Source: Planctomycetota bacterium (GTDB lineage: Bacteria > Planctomycetota > Phycisphaerae > UBA1845 > PWPN01). Taken from it: 64,000 nucleotides of DNA. The position numbers were made by a program, and so were the translations under genes. This document shows, piece by piece, positions 7,843 to 14,858 of this stretch. The stretch's first letter is position 1. Every line of letters begins with the position of its first letter. Where the stretch lies: the NCBI GenBank assembly GCA_022711465.1, contig JAKLEZ010000027.1, forward strand, positions 1-64,000, in the 5' to 3' direction. A model generated the notes under the pieces. It was not told where the DNA came from, did not search any database, and saw nothing but the letters and a program-made list of their open reading frames with translations.

Positions 7843-8949
7843 ATGGATCGTAACCCCATCAAGGCCGACACGCAACCACAAACCTCAGGCGGTGGTATTC
7901 AATTCGGCCGGATTCCGTACGGAATCGTGTCCAGCGGTGCGATAGCCGGGCTTTCCGGCGCAGAGGTCAAGACGTTCCTGGCAGTCTGCGGGCACGCAAA
8001 TGGGTCGTGGACTTGCCGGCCAAGCCTGCGGCGCATTTGCGAGGTGACCGGGCTCACGAAAGCTGCGGCAATCGGCGGCGTCAAAACCCTTGTCGAGCGC
8101 GGGCTCATCACCGTTGACCGCGGCGGCGGTCGTGGCCATGCCAACCAGTACCGGATACTTGTCGAAAAGGGTATTTCCCAGGATACCCTTTCAGGGGCCA
8201 AGGGGCTATCCCCCGAGAGGGAAAAGGGTCGTCCTCACCATACCCTTTCAGAGGCTGAAAGGGTATTCCCCGCGGAGGAAAAGGGTATGCTTGCGAGCAC
8301 CGAAAGGGTATTCCCCGGACGCGCAAAGGGTATTCCCCAGAATACCCCAACAGAAGAGAACAGAGTTTTAGAACAGACAGCAGAACAGATGGCTGCTGCT
8401 GGCGTCTGCCACGGCGAGGGCGGGGAGCCAGGAGTCGCCTCGACGGCTGCGGACCCGAGCGATGGGCTTCGCGATGAGCTGTCGCGACGCGGCATCACCG
8501 AGCCCAAGCTCAGCGAGTTGGCGAAGATGCCCGGTCTCGCGGCGGGTATCGTCCGCCAGCTGGCCGGGCGGATCGGCCGGGCGATGAACCCGGCCGGGAA
8601 GTTGATCGCCCTGATCGAGCGCGAGGGGCCGGCGGCCGTGGCCGCGGCTGAATCGGCGGCGGCGAACGCGGTGCGAGCGGCCAACGCATCCGCGGCGAGG
8701 ATCGCGACCGATGAGGCGAAGGCGGCGGAGGTCGCCCTTGAGAGGTTGGAGCGGCACCGCCTGCTGGCGACCCTGGCCCCGGCCGAGCTCGACGCCTACG
8801 TTCGCCGGGTGCTGGACGCTGCGACCACGGCGGAGCGGCAACGATGGGACGGCAACACTGACCCGGCCAGAAACCGGCTGCTCGGCCAAAGGGTCGTTGC
8901 CCTGGTGCTGGCAGAACGGGCGGCAGCCAACGGGGGGGACCAGCCATGA
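7843..8949 (+). CDS. Replication-initiator-like protein, lambda O-type layout
   Basis: This 368-residue protein has an N-terminal winged-helix domain (about 20-115; GLSGAEVKTFLAVCGHANG, then RPSLRRICEVTGLTKAA and LVERGLI). This is the HTH_36 type found at the start of phage replication proteins. Residues 108-170 are a repetitive linker whose DNA consists of inverted and direct AAAGGGTATTCCCC repeats. An Ala-rich helical C-terminal domain follows. A DNA-binding head and iterons inside the coding linker mimic lambda O, whose gene contains the origin. Function is inferred from layout; the C-terminal domain matches nothing I recognise. The gene ends in an ATGA overlap with the next. Confidence 0.6.
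   Translation: MDRNPIKADTQPQTSGGGIQFGRIPYGIVSSGAIAGLSGAEVKTFLAVCGHANGSWTCRPSLRRICEVTGLTKAAAIGGVKTLVERGLITVDRGGGRGHANQYRILVEKGISQDTLSGAKGLSPEREKGRPHHTLSEAERVFPAEEKGMLASTERVFPGRAKGIPQNTPTEENRVLEQTAEQMAAAGVCHGEGGEPGVASTAADPSDGLRDELSRRGITEPKLSELAKMPGLAAGIVRQLAGRIGRAMNPAGKLIALIEREGPAAVAAAESAAANAVRAANASAARIATDEAKAAEVALERLERHRLLATLAPAELDAYVRRVLDAATTAERQRWDGNTDPARNRLLGQRVVALVLAERAAANGGDQP
8166..8350. repeat. Iteron-like repeats, candidate replication origin
   Basis: Around nine copies or near-copies of GAAAGGGTATTCCCC occur within 185 bases in both orientations. Forward copies start near 8166, 8257, 8279, 8302 and 8324. Reverse copies (ATACCCTTTC or AATACCCC) lie near 8182, 8240 and 8339. Degenerate copies lie near 8200 and 8222. 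The repeats lie inside the initiator-like gene. Confidence 0.7.
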
Positions 8950-9134
8950 AGCCGCAGACGATCTTCCACCTCCTGCTCAGGCCGGAACCCCGAGGCGTAG
9001 ACGCATTCGGTCGGGATCCGCTCTATCGGTTGCGCGGAGCGTTAAAGGTTCTGCTACGGAGGTTCGGGCTTCGGTGCGTCGGCTGGGGACCGGACCCGCC
9101 GGCACGCGAGATCGACAAGGAGATTAGGCCGTGA
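8946..9134 (+). CDS. Small hypothetical protein
   Basis: This 62-residue basic protein starts in an ATGA overlap with the replication gene and ends in a GTGA overlap with the following gene, so it is probably translated from the same operon. No motif is recognised. Confidence 0.5.
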   Translation: MKPQTIFHLLLRPEPRGVDAFGRDPLYRLRGALKVLLRRFGLRCVGWGPDPPAREIDKEIRP

Positions 9135-9409
9135 CTCATCCAGACATCATCCGCGTCATGAACCTCGGGCAGCTTGAGCCGGACCCGGCCCCATGGAGGG
9201 GTGCGGTCTACGTCCAGGCAATCTTTGAGGTTCTATTTGACGGTTCCGAGGAGCTGCCCGATGAGCAGGCTGCGGGGGATGCGGCCCTGGAGACCCTCGA
9301 GGACGCCCTGAAGTCGGCCGCATCGGGCATGTGCCCACCGTATCCCGCTCGCCGCGAATTGCTTGAATCGGCGGATGGCATCGAAGTTATCCTGGTTGAA
9401 CCAGATTGA
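9131..9409 (+). CDS. Hypothetical acidic protein
   Basis: This 92-residue acidic protein begins with GTG overlapping the previous stop. It appears to be an alpha/beta fold without recognisable motifs. The acidic character (many D/E at residues 40-62) would be compatible with a small phage accessory protein, but nothing specific can be said. Confidence 0.5.
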   Translation: MTHPDIIRVMNLGQLEPDPAPWRGAVYVQAIFEVLFDGSEELPDEQAAGDAALETLEDALKSAASGMCPPYPARRELLESADGIEVILVEPD

Positions 9410-9435
9410 CCACGTTTTCAAAGGAGTGACAAACC

Positions 9436-9852
9436 GTGACTCAAGATGAAATGACCCAGCTTGCCAAGACCGTCGGGGAGCTGCTCGCCCAGCGGACCGG
9501 AACAACCGCGCCGGCTGCTGCGCCGCAGGCAACGACGCCATGGCCGCCCGCACCGGCAGCGACGCCCTGGGCGCCCGCCCAGCCCGCTGGTGCGCCCTGG
9601 GGTGCCATGGTCCCTGCCGGACAGCTGGCCGTGCCCGAGCCGCAAGCCTTGCTGCTGCGCGTCAGCCTCCCGATGCCCGACGGGTCCGGCGAAGTTGCCG
9701 GCTATCTCGCCTTTCCACCGGAGGCGGTCCAGGCACTGCCCGCGATCGTTGCTCGTTATGGCGTGACGGTCTACCCGCAGCGACAGAGCTACGGCGGCGG
9801 CGGCAACTTCGGCTTCGGCCGCCGATACGGCTCTAGTGGCAGGAGGTGGTAA
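9436..9852 (+). CDS. Hypothetical protein with Pro/Ala/Trp repeats and a Gly-rich tail
   Basis: The GTG start has a strong AAAGGAG site, giving 138 residues. Residues 20-60 are low-complexity TPW/APW repeats, the middle is a small globular part (LLLRVSLPMPDGSGEV), and the end is Gly/Tyr/Arg-rich (YGGGGNFGFGRR), resembling nucleic-acid-binding tails. It could be a single-stranded-DNA-binding helper beside the replication genes, but no OB-fold is visible. Function unknown. Confidence 0.5.
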   Translation: MTQDEMTQLAKTVGELLAQRTGTTAPAAAPQATTPWPPAPAATPWAPAQPAGAPWGAMVPAGQLAVPEPQALLLRVSLPMPDGSGEVAGYLAFPPEAVQALPAIVARYGVTVYPQRQSYGGGGNFGFGRRYGSSGRRW

Positions 9853-9855
9853 GCG

Positions 9856-10083
9856 ATGACCGAACTTGAATGTTGTGAACGAGCCTTTGACCAGGTGGCC
9901 GCGGAGGTCGATATGCTCCGCCGGCGGGTCGTTCAGTTGGAGGCCGCCGGCAAGCTTTTCAATGAGGACCTCAAAGCCCTGCTCAAGAACAATCCGCCCA
10001 CCGAATGGGCTGTCGGTGTCGGATCGGCATTAGACAGGTGGCGAGTCTTTTTGCGCGAGTTGGGGGTGCAGTATGCCGAATGA
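9856..10083 (+). CDS. Small coiled-coil protein
   Basis: This 75-residue, mostly helical protein has a heptad-like stretch at residues 10-35 (VAAEVDMLRRRVVQLEAAG). Its start is three bases after the previous stop and its end overlaps the exonuclease start by 11 bases. No family is recognised. Confidence 0.5.
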   Translation: MTELECCERAFDQVAAEVDMLRRRVVQLEAAGKLFNEDLKALLKNNPPTEWAVGVGSALDRWRVFLRELGVQYAE

Positions 10084-10834
10084 CCTGGGCGCTCAGCCGC
10101 GGTGGTGGCAACCGCCACCTTCCTGCTCCGCCGGCATACAGGCATACCAGTACTTAGTTCTTGATGTGGAAACCGCCGATTCCCGCCCTGAAGAGGTTGA
10201 AAGCGAACTGCGGCGATTTTGGTCGCCATCGGCGAGCTGGAAGAGCGAGACCATCGGCGAGAGGTACAAGCAGGCTTTGACCACCAAGCAGGAAAAGGCG
10301 GCCCTTTGCGATTCGAGTCCGATCATCAGTGTCGGCTTAAAGAGTGAGACAGAACTACGACTTGTGCATGCCATGGGGCGGCATGATCCGCGGCCCCTCG
10401 GCGGCGGGCTGATCGAAGGTTTCGACGGCGTGCGTCCGATGCTCGGGGCCTTGCGCGACTTGCTCGACACCCGAATAGGCGAGACGAGCACGCTGGTCGG
10501 GCACAACTTCCTGAAATTCGACGCTCCCAAGCTGAGGCATGCGTTTATTGAACAAGGCATCCGTTTGCCCGGCTGCCTTGCCGCGAAGCATCAGCCGACT
10601 TTTGATACGATGGTTGAGGCTCGACGCTTTTCCCTCCAGGCAGATCTATTCATTTCTGTCGATGATCTTGCTGGGCTGCTTAACGTGGGCACGCACAAGG
10701 GAACGATCGATGGGGCCGCAATCCCCGAGCTTTACGCCGCGCACCAAGTAGAGGCGATTATCTCTTACAACCTCCTCGACGTGCTGGCCGAGGAAGCGCT
10801 CTTCCTGAGAATGACGGGGGCTGTGGGGTCATGA
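10073..10834 (+). CDS. DnaQ-like (DEDDy) 3'-5' exonuclease
   Basis: This 253-residue protein has the three Exo motifs: Exo I LVLDVETA (Asp31, Glu33), Exo II HNFLKFD (Asn145, Asp150) and Exo III YNLLDVL (Tyr232, Asp236), the DEDDy arrangement seen in PolB-like predicted exonucleases. It should hydrolyse DNA 3' ends with two metal ions. In the element it lies just after replication genes, so a role in replication or recombination end-processing is likely. It overlaps both neighbours by a few bases. Confidence 0.8.
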   Translation: MPNDLGAQPRWWQPPPSCSAGIQAYQYLVLDVETADSRPEEVESELRRFWSPSASWKSETIGERYKQALTTKQEKAALCDSSPIISVGLKSETELRLVHAMGRHDPRPLGGGLIEGFDGVRPMLGALRDLLDTRIGETSTLVGHNFLKFDAPKLRHAFIEQGIRLPGCLAAKHQPTFDTMVEARRFSLQADLFISVDDLAGLLNVGTHKGTIDGAAIPELYAAHQVEAIISYNLLDVLAEEALFLRMTGAVGS

Positions 10835-11325
10835 CTGGCGAAACGGATACACGCTGGTGGCCGGCGCGGGGTTTTAGAGGCTACGGGCTCGAGCCAGATC
10901 AGCTTCGGATGGCCGCCCAGCGCGGGAACATCCGAACCCAGCCGCCCCGATCAGAGCTAAATCCGTCGGGCCGTTCACGGTACCTCGTACGCGATGTGAT
11001 GCTCTTCTGGCCAGAGTGCTTCCCAGAAACCGGGACAAACCCAAACAAACTGGAATTGTCTGGACATTCCGGCGGAAAGCCCTTGCCATGCGAAGGAACC
11101 TGTGGCAGGCTTGCTGACATGCAAACTCCATTCGTCAGTGTCGGCCGGGCGGCCCAGATGTTGGGCGTGCCGAGTCCCTATCTGCGCAGGCAAATAGAGG
11201 CTGGTAGCGTTCCGGCCCTGCGAACGGGACGGGGTTTTCGCGTCGACGCCGCGGCGGCGCGAGCGGCGTTGGCCAGAGTGGCGGCAGCATCATCGCGGGC
11301 GTTGCCCGCCGGGAGTGACTTATGA
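10831..11325 (+). CDS. Excisionase-like HTH protein, two-domain
   Basis: This 164-residue protein is linked to its neighbours by ATGA overlaps. The C-terminal 60 residues (VSVGRAAQMLGVPSPYLRRQIEAGSV.A.RTGRGFRVDAAA) form an excisionase/MerR-type DNA-binding domain. The N-terminal half (FRGYGLEPDQLRMAAQRGNI, YLVRDVMLFWPE) may be a second, divergent HTH. A DNA-binding regulator or excisionase-type role is probable. It is the second such protein in the element. Confidence 0.6.
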   Translation: MTGETDTRWWPARGFRGYGLEPDQLRMAAQRGNIRTQPPRSELNPSGRSRYLVRDVMLFWPECFPETGTNPNKLELSGHSGGKPLPCEGTCGRLADMQTPFVSVGRAAQMLGVPSPYLRRQIEAGSVPALRTGRGFRVDAAAARAALARVAAASSRALPAGSDL

Positions 11326-11582
11326 TTGCGGTCTTGAAAAACACAGGTCCAGACGGTTTGGAAAGTGTCTGCATTGGGTGCCGGCGAGAGGTTTACACCG
11401 GGCTTCCCATCTTCTGCAACCCGGGCGATGCTGGGGCGTTCGGCTTCCCCGGCGACAGCATGGTCCTCGTTGCGCCGATCTGCTCGATATGCCGCGCCCG
11501 GGACGATTTGCGGCGCCTGCTGAATCTGGCCAAGGAGGCTTTTAGATCTGGGGCGGAGATTGAGCCCTGTGTCGGTAGCTAA
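11322..11582 (+). CDS. Small CxxC (zinc-ribbon-like) protein A
   Basis: This 86-residue protein has two CxxC knuckles (CIGC near residue 17 and CSIC near residue 54) suited to one zinc site, separated by a GDSMVLVAPI strand. It is similar in plan to the next gene (CVRC...CPGC), so the pair may be paralogues. It overlaps the previous stop by four bases. Function unknown. Confidence 0.55.
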   Translation: MIAVLKNTGPDGLESVCIGCRREVYTGLPIFCNPGDAGAFGFPGDSMVLVAPICSICRARDDLRRLLNLAKEAFRSGAEIEPCVGS

Positions 11583-11608
11583 CGGCGGCCAAGCCGCAGG
11601 AGTAGGTT

Positions 11609-11881
11609 ATGCCTCTACATGGAACACTTAACACTCGATCCGCGAACCGCGACGTGCAACGATGCGTCCGCTGTTGGACCGAAACAACTGGGACGACCGT
11701 TTTGAATGTGAGGAGCCCGGCAGACTCAGCCGGTTTTCGGGTACCGGACGGCTACCACCAGCCGCTCGAGATCACCGTGCCTATCTGTCCCGGGTGTGCG
11801 ACCAGCCGCGGGCCGAACACGCCGTTGTTCGATTCGGTTCGTGAGCTCGTTTTGCAGGGCACCCGCGTTGCCTGGGAGTGA
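11609..11881 (+). CDS. Small CxxC (zinc-ribbon-like) protein B
   Basis: This 90-residue protein has CVRC near residue 19 and CPGC near residue 60, with an EITVPICPGC strand matching the VLVAPICSIC strand of the preceding gene. A CAGGAG site precedes the ATG. It is a probable paralogue of gene A; zinc binding is inferred and function is unknown. Confidence 0.55.
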   Translation: MPLHGTLNTRSANRDVQRCVRCWTETTGTTVLNVRSPADSAGFRVPDGYHQPLEITVPICPGCATSRGPNTPLFDSVRELVLQGTRVAWE

Positions 11882-11886
11882 GGATC

Positions 11887-12126
11887 ATGCAGAACCTCAA
11901 CACTCTTTCCGCCACCGAGCTGGCCGACCTCGAGGACGATCTTCTTCGTCGGCGGCAAGACCTTGACGAGCTTTGCCGGCGACGGCCAGAGCTGCGCACG
12001 GGGTGGCTCGGGTATAAACTTGACTGCAAGATCATGCGGGCGAGATGGCGGCTTTTCTTTGCCGATCCAGATACGGCTCTAAGCCGAGGCCCTCTTCCGA
12101 CCAGGAGAAGCTACGATGTCTTCTGA
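11887..12126 (+). CDS. Small charged coiled-coil protein
   Basis: I choose the ATG at 11887 over the GTG at 11878 because the GAGTGAGG site lies well placed before it. About 79 residues, strongly helical at the N-terminus (LADLEDDLLRRRQDLDEL), ending 11 bases inside the S49 protease gene. No family is recognised. Confidence 0.45.
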   Translation: MQNLNTLSATELADLEDDLLRRRQDLDELCRRRPELRTGWLGYKLDCKIMRARWRLFFADPDTALSRGPLPTRRSYDVF

Positions 12127-13093
12127 TTTTCGAGCGGCGTTGGCCGGCCAGGTCCTCGCGATCGATCCCGCAAAGCTTGAAGGCCTTTTGGCTCGCGGGG
12201 CCAGCCCCAAGTCGGCCATCTCGCAGAGGTCCGCCCCCCGAAGTGATCTCGGCTCCCGCGGGGTGATGGTTCTTCCTCTGCTGGGTTTCCTCGATTTCCG
12301 CCCCAGCTGGCTCATGGAGCTATTCGGAGGCACCAGCATTTTGCAGTTCAGTCAACGATTCGATGAAGCGATTGCTGATCCTAGTGTGAATGGGATCGTT
12401 TTAGAGGTAGACTCGCCAGGCGGCACCGTAGCGGGCATTAGCGAATTGTCCGGGAAAGTGTTTGCTGCTCGAGCCAAGAAGCCGATTGTTGCGTTTATCA
12501 GCCCGCTGGCAGCGAGCGCGGCATTCTGGGTGGCATCTTCCGCCGGCGAGGTGGTCATCACCCCTTCGGGGGAGGCGGGTTCGATTGGCGTGGTGTTGAT
12601 CCACGAGGAGGTATCCGGAGCCAATGCCAAAGCCGGCATCACCTTTACAGTTCTTCGCAGCACCCCGGAGAAGTACGAGGCGAACGCTGTTGAGCCGCTG
12701 AGTGACTCGGCTAAGGCGTACCTTCAGAAGCAGCTAAACACCATCTATGGCCGGTTTGTGGAGGACGTGGCCCGCAACCGCGGGGTGTCCACGGCTACGG
12801 TTTTGGCACGCTTCGGACACGGCAGGTCCATGCTTGCGGATGCGGCTGTCAGGGCCGGGCTCGCCGATCGGCTGGGCAGCATTGAAGGGGCGATTACGAG
12901 CGCCGGACGAACCCCCGCCGAGCGTCGCAGCCTGGCCAACTTGAACAGGAATCGCCGGCGGCTGGCTGCCGGGCTCCCGATCCCGCCATCGATTGCCTCT
13001 CTTCGGAGGAACATGGGATTCCCTAGGACACCGGCAAGCCAGCCGGGGCACCGCTTGCAGAGGACACACGCGGCCCGGCCTTTAAGGAGATGA
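12116..13093 (+). CDS. S49-family (SppA-like) serine protease, phage head-maturation type
   Basis: This 325-residue single-domain S49 peptidase has no signal peptide. An oxyanion strand reads VDSPGGTV (100-104), the nucleophile is Ser134 in LAASAAFW, and the general base is probably Lys186 in STPEKYEAN, the Ser-Lys dyad of SppA. Cytoplasmic S49 proteins beside terminase genes usually mature phage scaffold and capsid proteins. Here no capsid or scaffold gene is present, so it may act on helper-phage proteins, or be a remnant. An AGGAG site precedes the ATG. Confidence 0.8.
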   Translation: MSSDFRAALAGQVLAIDPAKLEGLLARGASPKSAISQRSAPRSDLGSRGVMVLPLLGFLDFRPSWLMELFGGTSILQFSQRFDEAIADPSVNGIVLEVDSPGGTVAGISELSGKVFAARAKKPIVAFISPLAASAAFWVASSAGEVVITPSGEAGSIGVVLIHEEVSGANAKAGITFTVLRSTPEKYEANAVEPLSDSAKAYLQKQLNTIYGRFVEDVARNRGVSTATVLARFGHGRSMLADAAVRAGLADRLGSIEGAITSAGRTPAERRSLANLNRNRRRLAAGLPIPPSIASLRRNMGFPRTPASQPGHRLQRTHAARPLRR

Positions 13094-13097
13094 GCAA

Positions 13098-13784
13098 ATG
13101 ACCGCGTTGACCGCCGACCAAGTTGATGTTTTGGCCAAACACCCGGCCGTCGTGATGGCCCTCCAGCAGGAATACGCGGCTGTGCTGAGGAAGCGGCGGG
13201 AACTGGCGGACACAATCGACGCCGCGGAGCGGGCGTTGTCCAAGGACTTGCCCAGGCTCACATCGGCCGTGCGCGATGCCGAAGCCGAGGTTACCCGGGC
13301 GAGGAACACCCTGGAGACCGCGACCGCACACCTGTCTGAAGCCCGAAGAAACCTCGCCATCATCGGGAGTCGGCGCGATGCCGTCGTCTCTAAGGCCCAG
13401 GCCCAACTGAGGGAAACTGCTGATGTGACCATCACAGAAGCGGTTGCTAAACTTGACGCGATGGAGCGGGCGGCGTTGTCTCGGCCGATCGAAACACAAA
13501 AACAACTGCGGCCGCGACGCCTCGGGTTTAAGGTCTTGCCGGCGATCGTCGATAACAAGAGGTCAATCGAGGCGCATCTGAACGCGATTAGGCGGGTCCG
13601 TGAGGCGATTCTCCGCATGACGATCGATGGGCGACTTGATCCGCGGCCGGTAATTCCTGGCATGCTAAAGGAAATCCCAGCCATCACGGATGTTAACGCC
13701 GAAGACTTCGACAAGGTGCCGGTCCGGGTGCCCGAGCTCGAACGCGAGGAGCGTAATCGTGACCCGCGAGAACCGCGAAAGTGA
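13098..13784 (+). CDS. Long coiled-coil protein, possible scaffold-like
   Basis: The 228-residue product is helical for residues 20-140 with strong heptad character (AERALSKDLPRLTSAVRDAEAEVTRARNTLE). It starts four bases after the protease stop, with AAGGAGAT upstream. Phage scaffolds are often helical and lie next to a head protease, so that role is conceivable, but no homology is recognised. Confidence 0.5.
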   Translation: MTALTADQVDVLAKHPAVVMALQQEYAAVLRKRRELADTIDAAERALSKDLPRLTSAVRDAEAEVTRARNTLETATAHLSEARRNLAIIGSRRDAVVSKAQAQLRETADVTITEAVAKLDAMERAALSRPIETQKQLRPRRLGFKVLPAIVDNKRSIEAHLNAIRRVREAILRMTIDGRLDPRPVIPGMLKEIPAITDVNAEDFDKVPVRVPELEREERNRDPREPRK

Positions 13785-13794
13785 AGGAACCACC

Positions 13795-13920
13795 ATGGGG
13801 AGGGGGGGGGTGGTCCAATCCCTACAGCCCGGCGGGATAGACCGTGCCAGCAAGCTCGCGCGCGTGGCCGTTAACCCGGTTTATAGGGGTATTGAGGGGC
13901 ACTGCAATGAGGAAACTTAG
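13795..13920 (+). CDS. 41-residue small ORF with a nine-G tract
   Basis: GAAGGA lies six bases before the ATG. The frame ends 14 bases inside the terminase gene, so translation may be coupled. Codons 3-5 contain a run of nine G (13802-13810), a typical slippage site. No homologue is recognised. It may instead be a non-coding leader. Confidence 0.35.
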   Translation: MGRGGVVQSLQPGGIDRASKLARVAVNPVYRGIEGHCNEET

Positions 13921-14353
13921 GCTTCGCAAGGGAACTGTGCCCCGAAAGGGGCAGCGTCGGCTCGAGCTGGCCCCGCTGACGACGCTTCCGCCGGCACCAG
14001 ATCACTTGACCGCTGAGGCCGCCGAGAAATACAGAGAAGTCGGAAGCATGTTGGTAGAGGCTGGTGTGCTGGCGGGGGCCGACATCGACGTGCTGGCCAG
14101 CTACTGTGCCGCTTGGGCACGAGCGGTTGAGGCGGAGCATGAGATTTCCAGGGGCGGCGCCGTTATCACGTATTCAACCGGGATCGTCGGTCCGAGCCCG
14201 TGGTGCAAAGTGCTCCGCGAGGCCCTCCGCCGGATGGACATCGCCGGGGATCAACTCGGGATCGGCCCAAGGAGCCGGGCTAGCCTGGCTGTCCCCCTGA
14301 AGGAACCGGCTGACCCCCTGAAAGCTTTTCTTCATCAGGCATCGGGTGCGTGA
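13907..14353 (+). CDS. terS: Phage terminase small subunit, P27 family
   Basis: This 148-residue protein matches the P27 (Terminase_4) layout: an N-terminal basic segment, PPAPDHLTAEAAEKYREV, then LVEAGVLAGADIDVLASYC, AWARAVEAE, PSPWCKVLREALRRM and LGIGPRSRASL, equivalent to the LGLTP.SR.RL end of the family. The small subunit recognises the pac/cos site and hands DNA to the large ATPase. No large subunit follows, which is the arrangement of phage satellites that redirect a helper's packaging machine. The ATG has GAGGGG upstream. A remnant of a decayed prophage is the alternative. Confidence 0.85.
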   Translation: MRKLRLRKGTVPRKGQRRLELAPLTTLPPAPDHLTAEAAEKYREVGSMLVEAGVLAGADIDVLASYCAAWARAVEAEHEISRGGAVITYSTGIVGPSPWCKVLREALRRMDIAGDQLGIGPRSRASLAVPLKEPADPLKAFLHQASGA

Positions 14354-14742
14354 TGCTTTGTTCTCGGTCACGCTGGTCGGATGCCTGGCATTGGCCGCCG
14401 CTTGTGGAACGATGGCCCTCATTACCGGCCGGGAGAAAGACCCCGGCGAGTAACCGCGAATCTCTTGACCACCCGCCGTGGGGACGTACGATCAAGGGCA
14501 TGCCCAAGCCTTCGAGTGGCAACCACCGGGCACCCTTTGTCGACTGGCGACAGTATGATTCCTTTCTTGGCAAGGTGCCGGATACCCGGCTGGCCCAGAT
14601 AATCGGCTGTTCACGGTCGAGAGTCACCGGCCGGACCCGCAGCCGACTTCCCTCGGCCCGCAGCTCGATGCCGTGCGTGCGAGGATCAGCCAGGATCTCG
14701 CCCGCCCGCACTACGCCCGCTTCAAAACTCGGCCATCGGTGA
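14350..14742 (+). CDS. Small HTH-like ORF, possibly frameshifted
   Basis: The GTG at 14350 overlaps the terS stop; an internal ATG lies at 14500. Only WRQYDSFLGKVPDTRLAQIIGCSRSRVT.R..RL (about 66-101) looks protein-like, resembling phage small HTH proteins with a LGT.PD..LA pattern. After it the frame becomes poor, while a neighbouring frame up to the stop near 14756 reads plausibly (LDAVRARISQDLARPHYAR). A frameshift or degraded gene is possible. No function is assigned. Confidence 0.35.
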   Translation: MMLCSRSRWSDAWHWPPLVERWPSLPAGRKTPASNRESLDHPPWGRTIKGMPKPSSGNHRAPFVDWRQYDSFLGKVPDTRLAQIIGCSRSRVTGRTRSRLPSARSSMPCVRGSARISPARTTPASKLGHR

Positions 14743-14858
14743 AATATGCGGGCTAGGCGTTGGCATTGCCTTCCTACTGTGTTGACTTCTCGTGTCCTGC
14801 GTGCTTCAATGGATGAGCGGTCATATCAGTCGGGCATGAGTCGGAAAGGAGCCATCAG

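Noticed and set aside
8166..8350. CRISPR array
   Set aside because: The repeats are short, irregularly spaced and in both orientations, inside a coding frame, with no cas genes.
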